Positions 35,482-49,500 are shown, counted from the stretch's first letter. The stretch is 64,000 bases of DNA from Orobanche coerulescens (GCA_033398695.1 CM065802.1:81330096-81394095); one strand, 5' to 3'. Numbers and translations: made by a program. Notes: a model not told the origin generated them from the sequence alone.

Positions 35482-37685
35482 CAAGGCAACCTGGTAACGA
35501 TATCGATGTCTACTTGGCACCACTAATTGCAGATCTGAAAGAGTTGTGGGAACCGGGCGTTAAGACATACAATGCTTATAGGAAACAGTTCTTCAATTTA
35601 AAAGCAGTCTTACTTTGGACTATAAATGACTTTCCCGCATATGGTGACCTGTCGGGGTGTGTTACCAAAGGTTATAAAGCGTGTCCAGTATGTTCCAAGG
35701 AGACCTACTCACAATGGCTGACAAATTCCAAAAAAGTATGCTTCCTCGGGCATAGAAGATTCCTCCCAGTAACATATCCGTTTCGCAAAAGAAAAAAGGA
35801 TTTCAATAATCAACAAGAGAGCGGTCTGATTAGAAGACCGAAATCGGGTGAAGAAGTTTACGAGTATCTTGAGGGGTTTGAGACTAAATGGGGTAAGAAG
35901 ATTAAGGCAAAGAAGGATATTTACACGTGGAAGAAGAAAATATCAAAGAAGAAGAAGAAAATGCCACGTTTGCAGAGATCGAAAAAGATAAAAGAAACTG
36001 TCGATGCGAGATCGAAACTTTTTCATAAAAAATCTATCTTTTTTGAACTAGAGTACTGGAAGCATTTGCTTGTTCGTCACCAGTTAGATGTGATGCATAT
36101 AGAAAAAAATGTATGCGAGAGTATTTATGGGACGTTACTGAATTTGCAAGGCAAGACGAAGGACGGTTTAAAGGCACGAAAAGATCTTAAAGAGTTGGGG
36201 ATTAAGCCTGAGTTAATAAGTCAACCGAAAGGGTCTGGCCATTATCTTCCACCAGCTGTCTACTCATTAAACAGCTCGGAGAAACTTATGTTTTATGACA
36301 TGTTGTCTAACATAAAAGTGCCCGAAGGCTATTCCTACAATTTTAAGAATCGGTGTCCAACGATTCAAGTTGAATGGATTGAAGTCCAATGATTGTCACG
36401 TACTAATGCAATGATTCTTCCTTTTGCAATCAAAGGGGTGTTAGACGTGAAAGTTAGGAAAACTATTATATCGTTGTGTCACTTCTTCAACGAGCTGTGT
36501 AGTAAAGTTGTTGATGTTAGTAAGCTAGGCAAGCTGCAAAATGACATCGTATTAACTTTGTGCTTATTAGAGAAGTATTTTCCGCCTTCGTTTTTCGATG
36601 TCATGATTCATTTGATGGTGCATTTAGTCAGAGAGGTTAGGTTATGTGGCCCAGTCCACTTTAGGTGGATGTATCCGTTTGAGAGGTACATGAAAACACT
36701 AAAGGGTTATGTACGAAACCATTATCGACCCGAGGGTTGCATGGTAGAATGTTATGTGGCAGAGGAAGCATTAGAGTTCTGTTCCGGTTACTTAGAAAAC
36801 ATGAAGTCTATTGGAAATCGTAATGATCGAGTTGACGAAAGAATTCGCACTGGTAAACCTTTATCAGCGGCTATCATCCGTGTTGTGGATTCTAAGTTAC
36901 TTGATCAGGCTCATCTCTATGTAATACGAAACACTGCCGACGTTGAACCATACATAAATCAGCATATGTTAGAACTTAAGGATCTTAACCCGCGTCGAAA
37001 TAATACATGGCTGCAGACCCAACATAGTCGGACGTTTAGTGGCTGGTTTAAGAAGTTGGTTGAAAAGGGTTTGGCTAACGGGGAAAATATTTGTGAAACT
37101 GTTCGTTGGTTAGCAAAAGGCCCTAATTTTGCCGTTAGTGAATATACCGGTTATGCCATAAATGAATATAAATTCCATACAAAATCTCACGATGAATCTA
37201 AAACCACTCAAGGTAGTGGAGTATCTATAGTTGCAAATACTATGCAGATTGCTAGTGCAAAAGACTCCAATCCGGTGTACGGCGCTGTTACCTACTTCGG
37301 TCGCATATTGGAAATATGGGATCTTGATTATCGTACATTTACGGTTCCTGTTTTCATGTGTGAATGGGTAGATAGTCGTGGAGTAAGAAAAGATGATTTA
37401 GGGTTTACAGTAGTTAACTTTGATAGGCTTGGTCAACGGTCTGAACCCTTCATATTAGCTAGTCAAGCAAGACAAGTTTTTTTCGTTCCAGACCAACAAG
37501 ATAGGAACCTGTTAGTTGTTGGCTTCACACCACATAGGATGCATAAATATGGAGATTTAAGTGAAAATGATGATGTGGGTGAATTTGATGTTACACAAGA
37601 TATGAACCTGTCTTTAGTAGACCTAGACGATGATTTTAAGTGTACGCGCCCGGATGACGAGGGCATATTCGTCTTAGATCATTAG
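35482..37685 (+). pseudogene. CACTA2 TNPD/TNP2 transposase, C-terminal part
   Basis: After the CAAGG duplication the transposase resumes with QPGNDIDVYLAPLI, NLKAVLLWTINDFPAYGDLS, a CPVC motif, LGHRRFLP and LDVMHIEKNVCESIYGTLL. Near 36350-36400 the frame changes twice: the bridging frame encodes FKLNGLKSNDCHVL, and the last frame starts MILPFAIKGVL. The last part (to stop 37683-37685) has DUF4218-like sequence (GPVHFRWMYPFERYMKTLKG, EGCMVECYVAEEALEFC). It then has DUF4216-like sequence (YFGRILEIWDLDY, VPVFMCEWVD, ASQARQVFFVPD). The domain order matches intact TNP2 proteins. The frameshifts predict no active enzyme. Confidence 0.92.
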
Positions 37686-37796
37686 TTTTTGGTATGTTTA
37701 TTTATTATTTAAGTTTAGTTACTATTTAACTGTTTATTTATTATTTGTTAAGCTGTTTATTTTGTTAATTTTAAACAGGTTGCTTTTGGTAATAAG

Positions 37797-40700
37797 ATGG
37801 CCTCGGGTTACAGTTACGATTCGGACGGCGAAGATGTTTTGGAACCGGTTACAGTTCCAGTCGGATCGAATTCGGTTCCAAGCAAAGAGGCCCAACAATA
37901 AAAGCAAAGGCGAAGAACAAAACAATAATTACTTATAATAAAAGAGGTGTGCCAGTTGGACCGGGGGCGAAGAAACTGTCAACTTTTGAGGGATTGGTTG
38001 CAAGATCTATGGTTCTCATAACCTATGATTCTTGATTAGTTGTAGATGCTGAAACAAAGGAAGCTTGTTGGCAATATATTTTGGTAAGTATTGAAATATT
38101 TTATTCTAATTATGTTTTAGTTTTAGTAATTTATTCTAACTATGTTTTGTTACGTTTCAGACACATTTTGTAGTTAGCCTAAAGAGTCGGAAGCAAGTTC
38201 TCCAGTCAATCGGGGTAAAGTGGAAAAACTTCAAGCATTATCTCTACAAGAAGTACATTAAGCCACTAAAGGATGATGAGTCCCGGGAGGCCAAGGAGCG
38301 ATTAAATACTCGTCTGCATGTTATCCGTCCGTGAAAAAAAAGACTGAAGTCATTCGTATCACAAAGAACTAAGAAAGCTTTTGAGGTATTTGTATTTGTT
38401 TAAGTTTGTTAAATAGTTATAATTTGTATTTGTTTAAGTTTCTAACTATTTGTATTTGTAAAACAGAAAGGAGTGCAAAGGCGTCGGCTATCCGGCACGT
38501 AATAAGTACAACCATCGTTTGAGCCGAAAGGGATATCTTGGACTCATTTACGAGATGGTATATGTAATTTAATTTAATTTAATTTAATTATATTCTTATG
38601 TTAATTGACTTTTATTTTGTTGACAACTTAGATGACAGCAATGCCTAGAGGAAGAAGAAATTGATCGGGTAGAATGTTGGAAAAAGCAAGAGAAAAGAAG
38701 TAAGGAGGTTTCGATCCAGCTGTACAACAAGTTATCTATAAAATTGTAATTTTCATATAGTCTCTTGTTTATTTTGTTGTTTTATAAGTTTTTAAAAGTT
38801 TGACTTGTTGCTTGTTTGTTGTTAACTATTTTGGTATGTTTGACTTGTAATCTGGTTTGTGTATTCAGGAGGAGCTAAAGAAGGACAAAGATTTCATAGA
38901 AGATCCAATGGGAGCAAGATTTGTTAACAGAAGCTCTGGGTACCGAAGAACAACGTGGGCGTTTTCGTGGGATGGGTCGTTATATAGCACCACATCAGTA
39001 CTTTCTAATACCCAAAAATGTCAAGCAGTACCTGAGACAACATGATAAGAAGATGAACCAACGGCTCAGAGATGTTGAAGATGAGTTAGCAAGAATGAAA
39101 ATATGTGGAAGTAATGCTTCTGAGGGTGCAAGTAATTACCATTTCTGGAGCGATCAAGACGAAGAACCAAATGAACCAAGTGAACCAAATGTAAGTCATT
39201 TAAATATTCTGTTTGGATTTATAACTTAAACACTCAGGTTTACTAACATATAAATCTTGTGTAGGATAAATAATGCTATCTTGCGGTCGACGATCCTTCA
39301 AATATAGTCGCCAAAGGAACCATAGTGAATCCGTTTGTTGAAGGTATATATTTATATATATTTAAACTTTATATATATTCTTACTTATTTAATATTTATT
39401 TGTTCATATATTAGATGAGAACCTTCAAGTTACCGTTGATACATCTGTTCAAGGAGAAGCTAAGTTACCGAATCCAATTCCCGATGAGTTTGTTGAGACT
39501 GTTAAAGATGCCCTCGGGTACATACTAAATTGGCCGACTCACCTAGTCATTCCATGTTCTGGTTTGGTATGTTTTTTATTATAAAACAGTTGACTTTTTA
39601 TGTTTAAGTTAGTTAATTAGTGTTAGTTATAGTTTGAATTGGTTATATTTGTGTAGAAAAAAATAGCAGTGGCCAAAAAGATGGAGAAAAAGGATGCTGC
39701 CCAAGAAAAGGAGAAACGCAGAATCGAAGAAGCAAACAAGCGAAAAAAAGATGAAGAAGAAGCCAAAAGAAAAGAAGAAGAAGGAAAGAAGAATGGAGAG
39801 TTGGGAACTGTGACCCACCAGAAAAAAGAAAAGAAGAAGAAGCGCCAACGAGAAGCCAACAACGAAGAACCGACAGTTGACAAAAAACGACCCGAGGTAA
39901 ACTGATCGATCTTTGTATTTAACATTTATTATTTTTTCAATTTTTTCTATTTTTATTGAGAAAATGACCAAAATGTCCTCCTACTCAGGTTGACCAATTG
40001 CAGACAACATATGTGGATGATGGGAAAAAGTTACACTTGGTTGCAGGTATTTTTTCTAGTTTTTCTATTTTTCAAGTTTTTCAAGTTTTTGTAGTTGATA
40101 TGTTGATACAGATACATGTTAGATAGATGTAAGTTGATACAGATACATGTTAGATAATAACCAGCTTGATATGTTGTAGTTGAAGTGAAGGATAAAGGCC
40201 AAAGTCCAGAAACTCTCGCCTCTGTTCCTCGCACTAAGAAAAAGGCCGGAAATCCGTTGAGAAAAATGACGACGAGAGGGCAGAAGAGAGTACGGAAGAG
40301 AATTAACGAAAGGCTTGGGTTGAAAATGACTGCAATGATGGTTGATGGACAAGTTGCGAAGGTCGATTCCATTAAAGTGCAGTGCGAGGATGATTTGTTT
40401 GGGTACGACAGTTTCACGTAAGTTAGTTAACTTATAATTTAGTTATTTTAGCTAGTTAATTTAATTACTTAGTTAATTTAGTTAACTTTATTTTAACAGG
40501 TACTTAAACTGGAATGACTTTGACAAGCTTTTTGCGATGGATGAATTAAGCGGTCTTTGTCGTTGCATCTTATACCATGTAAGTTAGTTAATTTAGTTAA
40601 CTTATTATTTAGTAGTTAATTTAGTTAATTAACTCTATTTTAACAGGTTCTTGTATGAGCAAATCAAGAATGGGTCACAACAAGATCATGGAGTTTGTTT

Positions 40701-43003
40701 CATGACCCCGACTGCAACCATGAGTTACGAACGTAGCGAGGGCCCGAATATCGAGGATGCAAGTCGAGTCATTGCAAAACGATTATCTTCAAGGAAGCAA
40801 AATGACATTGTCATACTGCCATACAATCCCGGGTTAGATTTTCGACAATCTTCAAATTAATTAGTAAATATTAACTGTTTTTAACAGAATTTGATTTTTG
40901 TTTTTTGTAGAAGACATTGGGTGTTGGGCGTCCTTAATATGAAGACAAGCACATACTATTATCTCTATTCACTCACGACAAGCGATGTCAATTCTGAGTT
41001 TAAGCAAATAGTGGATGCGTAAGTAATACAAATTCTCAGTTTAACCATTATCTCTATGATGTAATACTTAACTGGGTTAATTCGGTGTAGGGCAATTGCA
41101 ATGTATGATGTACAAGTTGGAAGCAGTAAGAGAACCAAACTTATCTGGGTTAATTCTAAGGTTAGTTAACTGATCTAAGGTTATTATATATATTTCTGTG
41201 ATTATGCAGGGTCAGTAGTAATTAGTCTTGTGTTGTTTTAAGATATATAAAGTTAAGTTGTAGTAAAGTTAGTAATTAATTGTAACAATTAAGCGTATGC
41301 ATTGTGTAGTGTCCACGTTAGCCTGGATTCACCGAATGTGGGTACTTCATGCTGAAGTTTATGAAGGAGGTTGTTAAGCATGGAGTTCGGGTTCTCGAAA
41401 ATGACAATGTAAGTTCATTACTTAAAGTAGCTATAAAGTTTACTTTTTTATTAGTTTATTTGAAGCAGGTATGATTCTGAGTATGAATGAAGTAGGTTAA
41501 AGTAGCTGGAATGGTTTGTCTTAAGCTGTTTTATGGTGTTTAGAGTCTGGTTTGATTTTGTTGATTTGTGTTGTTTTATGGTGTTTAGAGTCTGGTTTGA
41601 ATCTCGGTTTGTATTTGTGAATTGGCGGTGGTTTTAGAGTTTAGATGCCGTTTCTCGGTTGTCCACTGTTATTGGCTAGTTAACTTGTCTAATTATGCTT
41701 GTTTCTTGTTTCGTAACTTGTAAGTGAAGGTTGTTTCTTGCTTGGTAATTGAATCTCGGTTGTGTAGGTTATTGCCTAGTTAATTGATCATCTTGTTTTA
41801 CTTGTAAGTGTAGGTTATTTGTTTTGTTAATATGAATTGGCGGTGGTTTTAGTTGTAAGTGTAGGTTATTGCCGGCTCTCGGTTGTCCACTGTTATTGCC
41901 TAGTTTTGTATTTGTGAATTGAAGTTTTGTATTTGTGAATTGTGGTGTTGGTGATAATGAGTGAAGGGGATTATAGGGAACTTAGATCTCTTGCTTTGGT
42001 AGTGGGAAGAGTCCGTAAAGTAGCTCTTATGGTATTTTTAAGTGCATTTAGATCTCAAGAACTTGCCTCATTGTAATGACAACTTAATATGGATATCTGC
42101 TTGATTTTGCAACACAAACTTGCATATGCCACTGTCATGAAGTTTCAGACTTTCATTTTATCTCACTGGAATTATTTATATTATTATTATTATTTTCATT
42201 CATTGTGTGAGTAATGAGTCATGTTCCATGATGTACGTGTTGATTTTACAATATCAATCACGTAATGTGATATGACTATAGCAGTTATCTTTGAACCAAC
42301 ACCGTCTCATGATATTTTTTATATAACTGAAACATGTGATGTTGATGGCTTTGGAATCATATGATGCACATTTTTATTAAGCTTTTGCCATAAAATTTTG
42401 CTGACACATGAATCGGATCATACAGCAGTTACCATTGAGAATCTGAGATTTTAGAGGATTATTTGTTGCTTAGAACTACATTGACTTAGTAATAGGAACT
42501 TTCGGTACTTATATTTGATCTAGCGAGAGATTTGAATCGTAAATCGACAAATTCTGTTATCCCATACATCGAAAAAGATATTCACCTTGCAGATTATCAT
42601 ACAAGTAAATAGTGTAACTGGAATCACTGGATAAGTTAATTCTGATCTATTTTTTTTCATTAATCGGGTACCTTTATCTTAACTATCTTGTAGTTGGTCT
42701 TAGTTGTCTTATTTAAACTGTGAATTGTGAATTGTGGCTGTTGGTCTTAGTTGTCTTATTTAAACTGTGAATTGAAGTTGTATTTGTGAATTGAAGTTGT
42801 CATGGAATTGTGGTGAATTGTGGTTTTGTGACTGGTCTTAGTTGTCTAGCTTAGTTAGTCCGCGGATCCTATTTAAACTGTTTTAACTTGTTTTTTTATT
42901 TGACTAGATTGGAGGTGAAAGCAACGACTACACTGATGCGGATTTCGACGACATTCGAGAAGAATGGTGTACTTATGTGTCGAATTTTATTTTTAGGGAG
43001 TAA
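37797..43003 (+). pseudogene. CACTA2 second gene: Transposase_24 plus Ulp1-like protease
   Basis: A 16-exon gene inferred from GT-AG borders and a continuous family-like protein. Exons: 37797-38083, 38161-38385, 38467-38557, 38632-38745, 38869-39190, 39265-39343, 39415-39566, 39657-39896, 39989-40046, 40180-40417, 40500-40578, 40647-40832, 40911-41018, 41091-41160, 41310-41408, 42908-43003. The N-terminal half resembles Transposase_24 (GVPVGPGAKKLSTFEGLVAR, NHRLSRKGYLGL, FDPAVQQVIYKI-like). The middle is Lys/Glu-rich (39657-39896, likely coiled coil). The C-terminal half resembles a Ulp1/C48 protease: HWVLGVLNMK (His 40915-40917) and ECGYFMLKFMKE (Cys 41337-41339). Stops at 37899-37901 and 41319-41321, and a Tyr where the catalytic Asp is expected, mark it as dead. 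Exon limits are estimates. Confidence 0.8.
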
Positions 43004-43224
43004 AACTGTTTGTAGGAATAGGTATAGTTGGTAGAAATGGGTACAATTGGTAGTAATCGTAAACTAGATAATATTGATCCGATTTTGACATGATCGAGTT
43101 TAGTCGAGTCATGTAATGAATTGGTAACGCATGGTTTTGCGATATATATGAAATGCGTTAATTTTGTACAATCGATCAGCAGGTTTTGTAATGAATTGGA
43201 TACAATTGGTATATAATTGCAAGT

Positions 43225-43511
43225 TTAGCAGGGGGGTCATAAAAGCCAGAAAAAAAAATAAAAAATTTTGAAGTTATGACACGCAAAAACTGAAATCAGA
43301 AAAAGGGGTCATAACTTTTATGACACGCATATATAGTTGTCAGAAAAAGGCATCATAAAGTGGGTGTCATAAGTGCGTGTCATTGTACAATGACGAACAA
43401 ATGCGAGTCATAATGAGTTATGACTGGTCCTTCTATGACCAGCATTTGCGCGTCATAAAGGCCCTTTATGACGCCAAATGCGCGTCAAGAAAGACTCTTT
43501 TTCTACTAGTG
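43225..43511. repeat. CACTA2 right subterminal repeats
   Basis: At least ten TTATGAC/GTCATAA motifs, many extended to CGCGTCATAA or TTATGACACGC, in both orientations up to the TIR. Probable TNPA-type binding array; it is denser than the left end, as in En/Spm. Confidence 0.75.
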
Positions 43512-43940
43512 TTGGAGTATCGAGCTTGTAACGGTCGTGAAGAGATGAGCTTCCCGGAGGATACTGGCTAGGATATGTTTATTTCCATTAAGTTTCGTGA
43601 TTGGTTCTTGTATTCCGCTGCTAGAGTATCTTTATGGTTGGTCTTTTTCCGCTGCGTGAGTATTTTGAAATGCTCTTTCAGTATCTGGTAACTGAGATTA
43701 CTTTGGAAATTGTTTTCTAAACTTTTGAGTGTCGGCCGTTTGGCCTTGCGATTTCAAATGAGTTCTTATAACAGTTTTTTATAAATGGATTTTATAAGTC
43801 TTTGTGCATTTTTAAAGATAGTACCGTCGTTGGCCTCTTGGGCATTTGTAAATGTTTTATGAAAATTCTTTTAGCCTTGTGGGTTCCATCTCGGGGCCCA
43901 CGGCGCTGTAATATTTCCAGTTAAATCTGGGGGTGTTACA

Positions 43941-46527
43941 GAATATGGTATCAGAGCTTAGGTTGAGAAAACCTAGGCATTTGGGTCGAATTGGGTCGTG
44001 TTTTTGTTGCGTCATTCGAGTTGTCGATTGACAAATATTAGAGCCGTGAGTCTTTGTTGTTCACTCAGGCTTGTGCGTTATCCGATTTGCCAGTATCGTA
44101 CTGGGCTTGTTATAACTTTTCCAAATGGTGTTAACGAGATTCTCTGGAATGAGATGTATTGTGTTCTTGAGTCGAACTGATTTGGCAAACGTGTGTTTTG
44201 AAAATATCTGTGTCGAGTATTTTCTAGAGTTGAGACATGTGCCAGTATATCATGGGGAATCGTCGGCTTCACGATCTGTAAGTATTTGGATGTTTTGAAT
44301 TTCATTGAGATTTATTGTCGTTCTAAGTTGATAAGTTTTGAGATTCAGTAGAATATTATGCGTTACAGTATGAGATGTCAGAGTGAGACAGGATTGATGA
44401 TCTTGAGAAACTATGATTTTGGAAATCAGTATGTTCGGTAGATTTTGGAACGGAATTGTACATTTGGGAGAAGGTTGTGGATGGTTGAGAAAAACATGTA
44501 GTCATGATAGATCATTTTGTGATACATGAAACCGCTTTTGAACATTTGAAAATGATACTTTTCAAAATGAATGTTTCACAGATGTTTTACGGAAAATGAT
44601 TTTTGGGCCGAGACCCACTCGATTTTGAAATAGTTTTGTAACTCAGGACTTGGAGTCCGAAAAGAGTTTTCTACTTTTTAAACTTCTTGTAATGCGGAAC
44701 GAGATACGGGCGGAGACCCTAATGTTTCAAAAGGCTTTTTCTTGTTTTCTAAAACTCCCGAGATTTGTAAAACACTTTACCAATCGTTTACCTATGTTAT
44801 TTCCGCCTTTCGAGGCTTTGGTTTACTTGTTCAAATGGAACTTCTCGGGAAGTCTTTCGCTGTGTTTGATTTGTTGATTTGTTTCAATGTTTTGTCATAT
44901 CATATTTGAGGTGATCCAGGATGGGTAAATGGTTGACGTTGCGAGTCATACATGGAAAAGGAGTTTTATCGGAGTCTATATATTGAGGCTTTGGAACTCG
45001 ATCGTGTGGTTTCCGTTGGAATGTCAATGGATTTGGCGACAAGCCGAAGTGGTATACAGGAGTATGGATATGAACAAGCATTTGCATAAATTCCATTTTA
45101 TTTAATCGTGTGTATTCGAAAAGAATTTTTATCGAGAACTTGACACGAGCGAGCCGGTTGGTTCGAAAATTGATTTTGCAGTCTTACCAAAAAATTTATG
45201 TTTTGAGTTGTAAAATTTTTGAAAGAATTCTCGAAAATTTGTCTTTTGACAAGACCATATGATTTCAAACTGGTTTTGAAAATGTGATTAATAACCATAC
45301 GCATTTAGTGTATATTACATATCATGGTGAAGTTGTGAGTGTGACTCACGAACTGGATAATATATCGATGCGGAACGAGGAATAGGGATCCGAACCTTGG
45401 TATGGTCGTTTGGTTATGCAAGGATGATCGATTGATTTATCGGATAAGAGAAATATGTCGTGTGTTGTAGAATCATGCACATAATGTAATTTTGGAACTT
45501 TGGATTTTGTGAAATCGGGATATATGTGCTATGTGATTCCATTGGTATGGTAATATTGTGACTTTACCATAATGATTTTGAATGATTTCTTTTGTAGATT
45601 TGGGGATGGTGACCCCATGTTGGTTGTTTTAGATGTTGAGCGGTCGTTTCTACTCCAGGTATGATTGGTTATTTTCGTCGAATTGATTGGTTGTTCGTAT
45701 GCCGAGGAGTATGCTCACCAGTCGAGTATGTTTATTGAGATCCACGGGATGTGACTGGTGTGTCGTTTTGAGAACTTTATTCGTCCGTATATATGTCTCT
45801 GTGGTTCTGTGTGTATCGTATTGGAATTTACCGGGTGAGGGTATTCCTGATTATTATCGCTCCTTCGTTGGTAATATTGGAGTTTATCATGTTGATGATA
45901 TTCTCGATTGTGTTTGACCTCTGGTTGGTCATATTAGAGTTTATCATGTTGATGATATACTCGATTGAGTTTTGACTCTGGTTGGTCATATTGGAGTTTA
46001 TCATGTTGATGACAATCTCAGTTGTGTTTTGACCATTGGATTAATCGTATTGGAGATATCTTGTCGATGGTATTCTCAGTTAATTTGTTGGTTGATCATT
46101 GTTAATGATCGTATAAGTATTCGAATTCTGTGTCGATGTTTCGGGATTGATTGTCATTGTTTTGGACAGTTGTTTCACAGATATATCGGATATTATTCGT
46201 TTTATCAGAATTGGAACTTGATCATGCGATCAGGCAAAGAGGATTTGTCATGGATAGATTATTTCATCTGACGATGATATGATTTTGTTGAGAATCAAGG
46301 AATTGTGATTGTAAGCGTATTGGGACTGTACAGTGAGATCGCTTGCTAGTATCTCAGGAGATCGTCGACCTGCGTATTTGTAAGTGTGCTCTTTTGGTTA
46401 TTCAGTAATGATGATGATTGATCGTTGTCGTGATGGTTTTGGGATATTTTGGTTGAACGGTATGTTTGTTTGTTTTTATGACGGATTGCAAGTTTCGAGG
46501 CCGAAACTTATTTTAAGTGGTGTAGAA
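43941..46527 (+). mobile_element. Multimer internal region 2 (non-coding)
   Basis: 2.59 kb, nearly identical to internal1. Its primer site (43946-43957) is the canonical TGGTATCAGAGC, unlike internal1 and internal3. It has the ~57 bp tandem repeats at about 45865-46050 and ends at LTR3. No coding function is seen. Confidence 0.85.
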
Positions 46528-49500
46528 TGTAATATCCGGAATTTCTACTACTGTTGTTTGATATTATTTTATCCGAGTTATATTGTACAGCGTGGAATAT
46601 GTACAGTATGGATAAAATAAATAAAGGACGGAGATGTAAGTATCGATATAATTGTCGTATCTGGTCGACAGTTGCATTGAGGATATCGTGTATCAGGTTA
46701 TCGTACTTTCGATATAGGGTATATCGTATAAGAATGTTATTGGATCCAATATATGTATTCAGTATGTGTGTATGTGTTTTCGGTATGTCGAGACAGGCGG
46801 TAACAGTTGAAATTGGCCAAGTATAGCATACTTAGCGTACGCTAATGTTGAAGACTGACGTACGCTAAATCACAAGAGTTACGTACGTTATGGCCGGGAC
46901 ATTACGTACGTAATAAGAGGAATCGGACAGGATCGAGTCGTGGTCGGCAGGTGGGCCCGATGTCGGCAGTGGATGTAGACAGGCGAGTCAACCCCGACCA
47001 TTACGTACGCTACGCATGTAGTATTACGTACGTAATATGGGTATGGTACTGTAGCAAGTCGACGTACGTATTACGTACGTTATTAAGGAATTGTTACGTA
47101 CGTAAGCATGTTAACGAAACAGGTCAGTTAGTTCTGGAATGAGATTACGTACGCTATGAGGACACATAACGTACGCTAAGCTGCATTACGTACGTTAGTA
47201 CTGATGGTTAACGTACGTAACGATCGATGCAGTTTATAAAATGAAGTCTGTTCTTTCATTTCACATCAGCACCTCACTTCGTTTTTCGTATCCAAACATC
47301 GAGAGAGAGAGAGAGAGTTAACTCTCCTAAGTCGATTTTGAGCTTGAGGACTTGGATTTGAGGCTTGGATATGGAGCTATGGTTGATTCTTGAAGTAATT
47401 GCTAGTGTTTTTCATCTTCTAAGAGGTAAGTTGGATAATCCTCCCTTTTATTTTGCATTTTCGATGTTGTTATTGATGAATGATTCGTATGAAGATGATT
47501 AAGGGCTTGTTGTTACGATTCTTGAGTATATACGAGGTATTTGTTGAAGGAAGATGATGATATGTTGGTTTATGCCTTGAATATGTTGAAGAATACGATG
47601 ATTCATGACTTGGATTACGAATTGGAAGATTATCTTCATGTTAGAAGGATATCGAGTTATGTTGTTTTAATGGTTATGAACATGAGTTCGAATCCCTTAG
47701 TGTTCTTGAGGAACTTTTGATGAATTTAACATAGCAAGACGATCGTATGTTGAATTAATCGGATTATGAATCGTGTTGTGGTTTTGAGTTCGTAATTGTT
47801 TGAGTTGGATTGTCCGGACTTGTGTCTAATCGAGATATTGTGGAACCGTTGGGGTTTATTGATCGGTTGTATTAATTGATTATGATCATCGAGTTGTAGT
47901 TTGTATTGTAGATATCGTTGAATCGTTGAGATGATTTGGTTGGTCGTGTCGGTTGTTAATTGTTATCGGATATGTGTTATTTGATTACTTCGATAGGTTG
48001 AGATTATTGATCCGTGATGAGAACCATATGTTGCGGTCGTGTTCGAGTACGTTCGTGAAATGCGTTGGTCGGGGTCGAGGAGCTCGTAGACGAAGGCATT
48101 GTGACTGGTAGCGGATTCATCATCATCGTATCGGTATCGAGGCAAGTGATTACTTGCTCAGTTATAATGTTTAATGAATGATTCCAGTTTCATTTCATTT
48201 ATAATGCATATAGCGATGATTATTATTGTGAACTCTGGGTATTTGGATTGGATATCGTTCTTCCGATTCTGGGAGTTAAATCATAATGTATATGATCTAT
48301 TTCGATTATTGGTATATTTGGGTATCGAGGATACATTATGATAAAGACGAGGATTCGAGTATTTATGGTTCATAATACGTTTGGATCGTCGAGCATTGCA
48401 GATAATCGTCGGTGATGATTGGACATCGAGGTTGCTCCTGAAGGACTCGGGGCAAGTATTCCATATTGATTATGGTTTAGTGTTATTTATTTTGGTCTCG
48501 TATATTTTCATTCATGTTGTTGAATATGAAGTGATCCTAGTAAATTGTCATGTTGTCGTGCATGTTATGTTGTTCATGTTGATGAACGTGTTGATTTGCA
48601 TATGTGTATGCATATTGTGTTGTTTATGTTGTGTAAATAATCCGATGGGATTATGAGGATCTATGTTGAGGGCGCTGGATCGAATGTCCACCATGCGTTG
48701 GTTCGACGGGATCATCATGGGGATCTATGCTGAGGGCGCTGGATCGTTGGACAGGTTTTCCACCATGCGTTGGTTCGACGGGATCATCATGGGGATCTAT
48801 GTTGAGGGCGCTGGATCGTTGGATTACCAGTATTGTGTTGATGGAATCTTGTAAATTCGCATCATTGATTTTATCATGTGTTGTTGTTCAAATGTGTATT
48901 GTTGGTTATCCACCTTATGCTGATCTGATAGGATCAACAAAGGGATCTATGCTGAGGGCGCTGGATCGTCGGATTTCCATGAGTATACATCATTGTTATT
49001 GTTGTGATCATATTGACGTGGTCATATGAGTATGCATTTGTAGGTCTTGTGTTAGGACCGTGTCCGTATTGTATTGATCTGATCTCGGATTAGACTGATA
49101 TGATTGTCGTGGCACTTCATATCTCGAGGTATGTTCCATATTTCTTTTGGTATTTGTCTTTGATGGACAATCGGTTATCGTCTTGGCATTTGATGATGTT
49201 ATTCGATGGATCGTATTGGTCAGAAATGGTATATTTCCATATCGTGAGTTGTTTATGATAATTTGAGAATATTGAGTATTGTTTGAGGTACAATACAGAT
49301 ATTATGTTCAAGTTTATTGGTTAATTCGAGTACGAGATGTGAAATGTGATAATGGTTATTCTGATGAGAATTACTTGAGTAAGTAAAGTTATGGCGGTAA
49401 GATTACGTTGGTCGTATTCTTATGTTGTATTCTCATTGGTATGTAATTATTAATGTGATGTGACGGTTATCATTGTTGGATATTATGGCTGACCCCGTCG

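Larger units (their letters stand above)
25372..43511 (+). mobile_element. CACTA2: En/Spm-type CACTA transposon with nested LARD-C
   Basis: Ends CACTAGTAGAAA (25372) and TTTCTACTAGTG (43511) form the terminal inverted repeat. The 3 bp target duplication is TTG (25369-25371 and 43512-43514), and the uninterrupted site 'gttcttggagtatc' is visible in LTR1 and LTR3. Total 18,140 bp, or about 9.7 kb without LARD-C. Subterminal TTATGAC/GTCATAA repeats are dense at both ends. It encodes, left to right, a TNPD/TNP2-type transposase (25990-37685, broken) and a multi-exon Transposase_24/Ulp1-like gene (37797-43003, with stops). It is an ancestrally complete but now inactive copy. Confidence 0.93.
22259..43940 (+). 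repeat. LTR2 of the multimer (with nested CACTA2)
   Basis: The same 3.54 kb LTR as LTR1, starting TGTAATATCCGGAATTTC at 22259 and ending GGGGGTGTTACA at 43940. CACTA2 (25372-43511) splits it. Palindrome array 22563-22954, TATA 22967-22973, tandem repeats 24505-24830. As it lies between two internal regions, it serves as 3' LTR for unit 1 and 5' LTR for unit 2. Confidence 0.88.

Noticed and set aside
39623..39971. Minus-strand Phe/Ser-rich frames
   Set aside because: Antisense shadow of the Lys/Glu-rich exon of the CACTA2 second gene.
41409..42907. Possible extra gene in the 1.5 kb between the last two exons of the CACTA2 second gene
   Set aside because: TTG/GTT-rich, stop-rich sequence with short internal duplications; best explained as a large intron.
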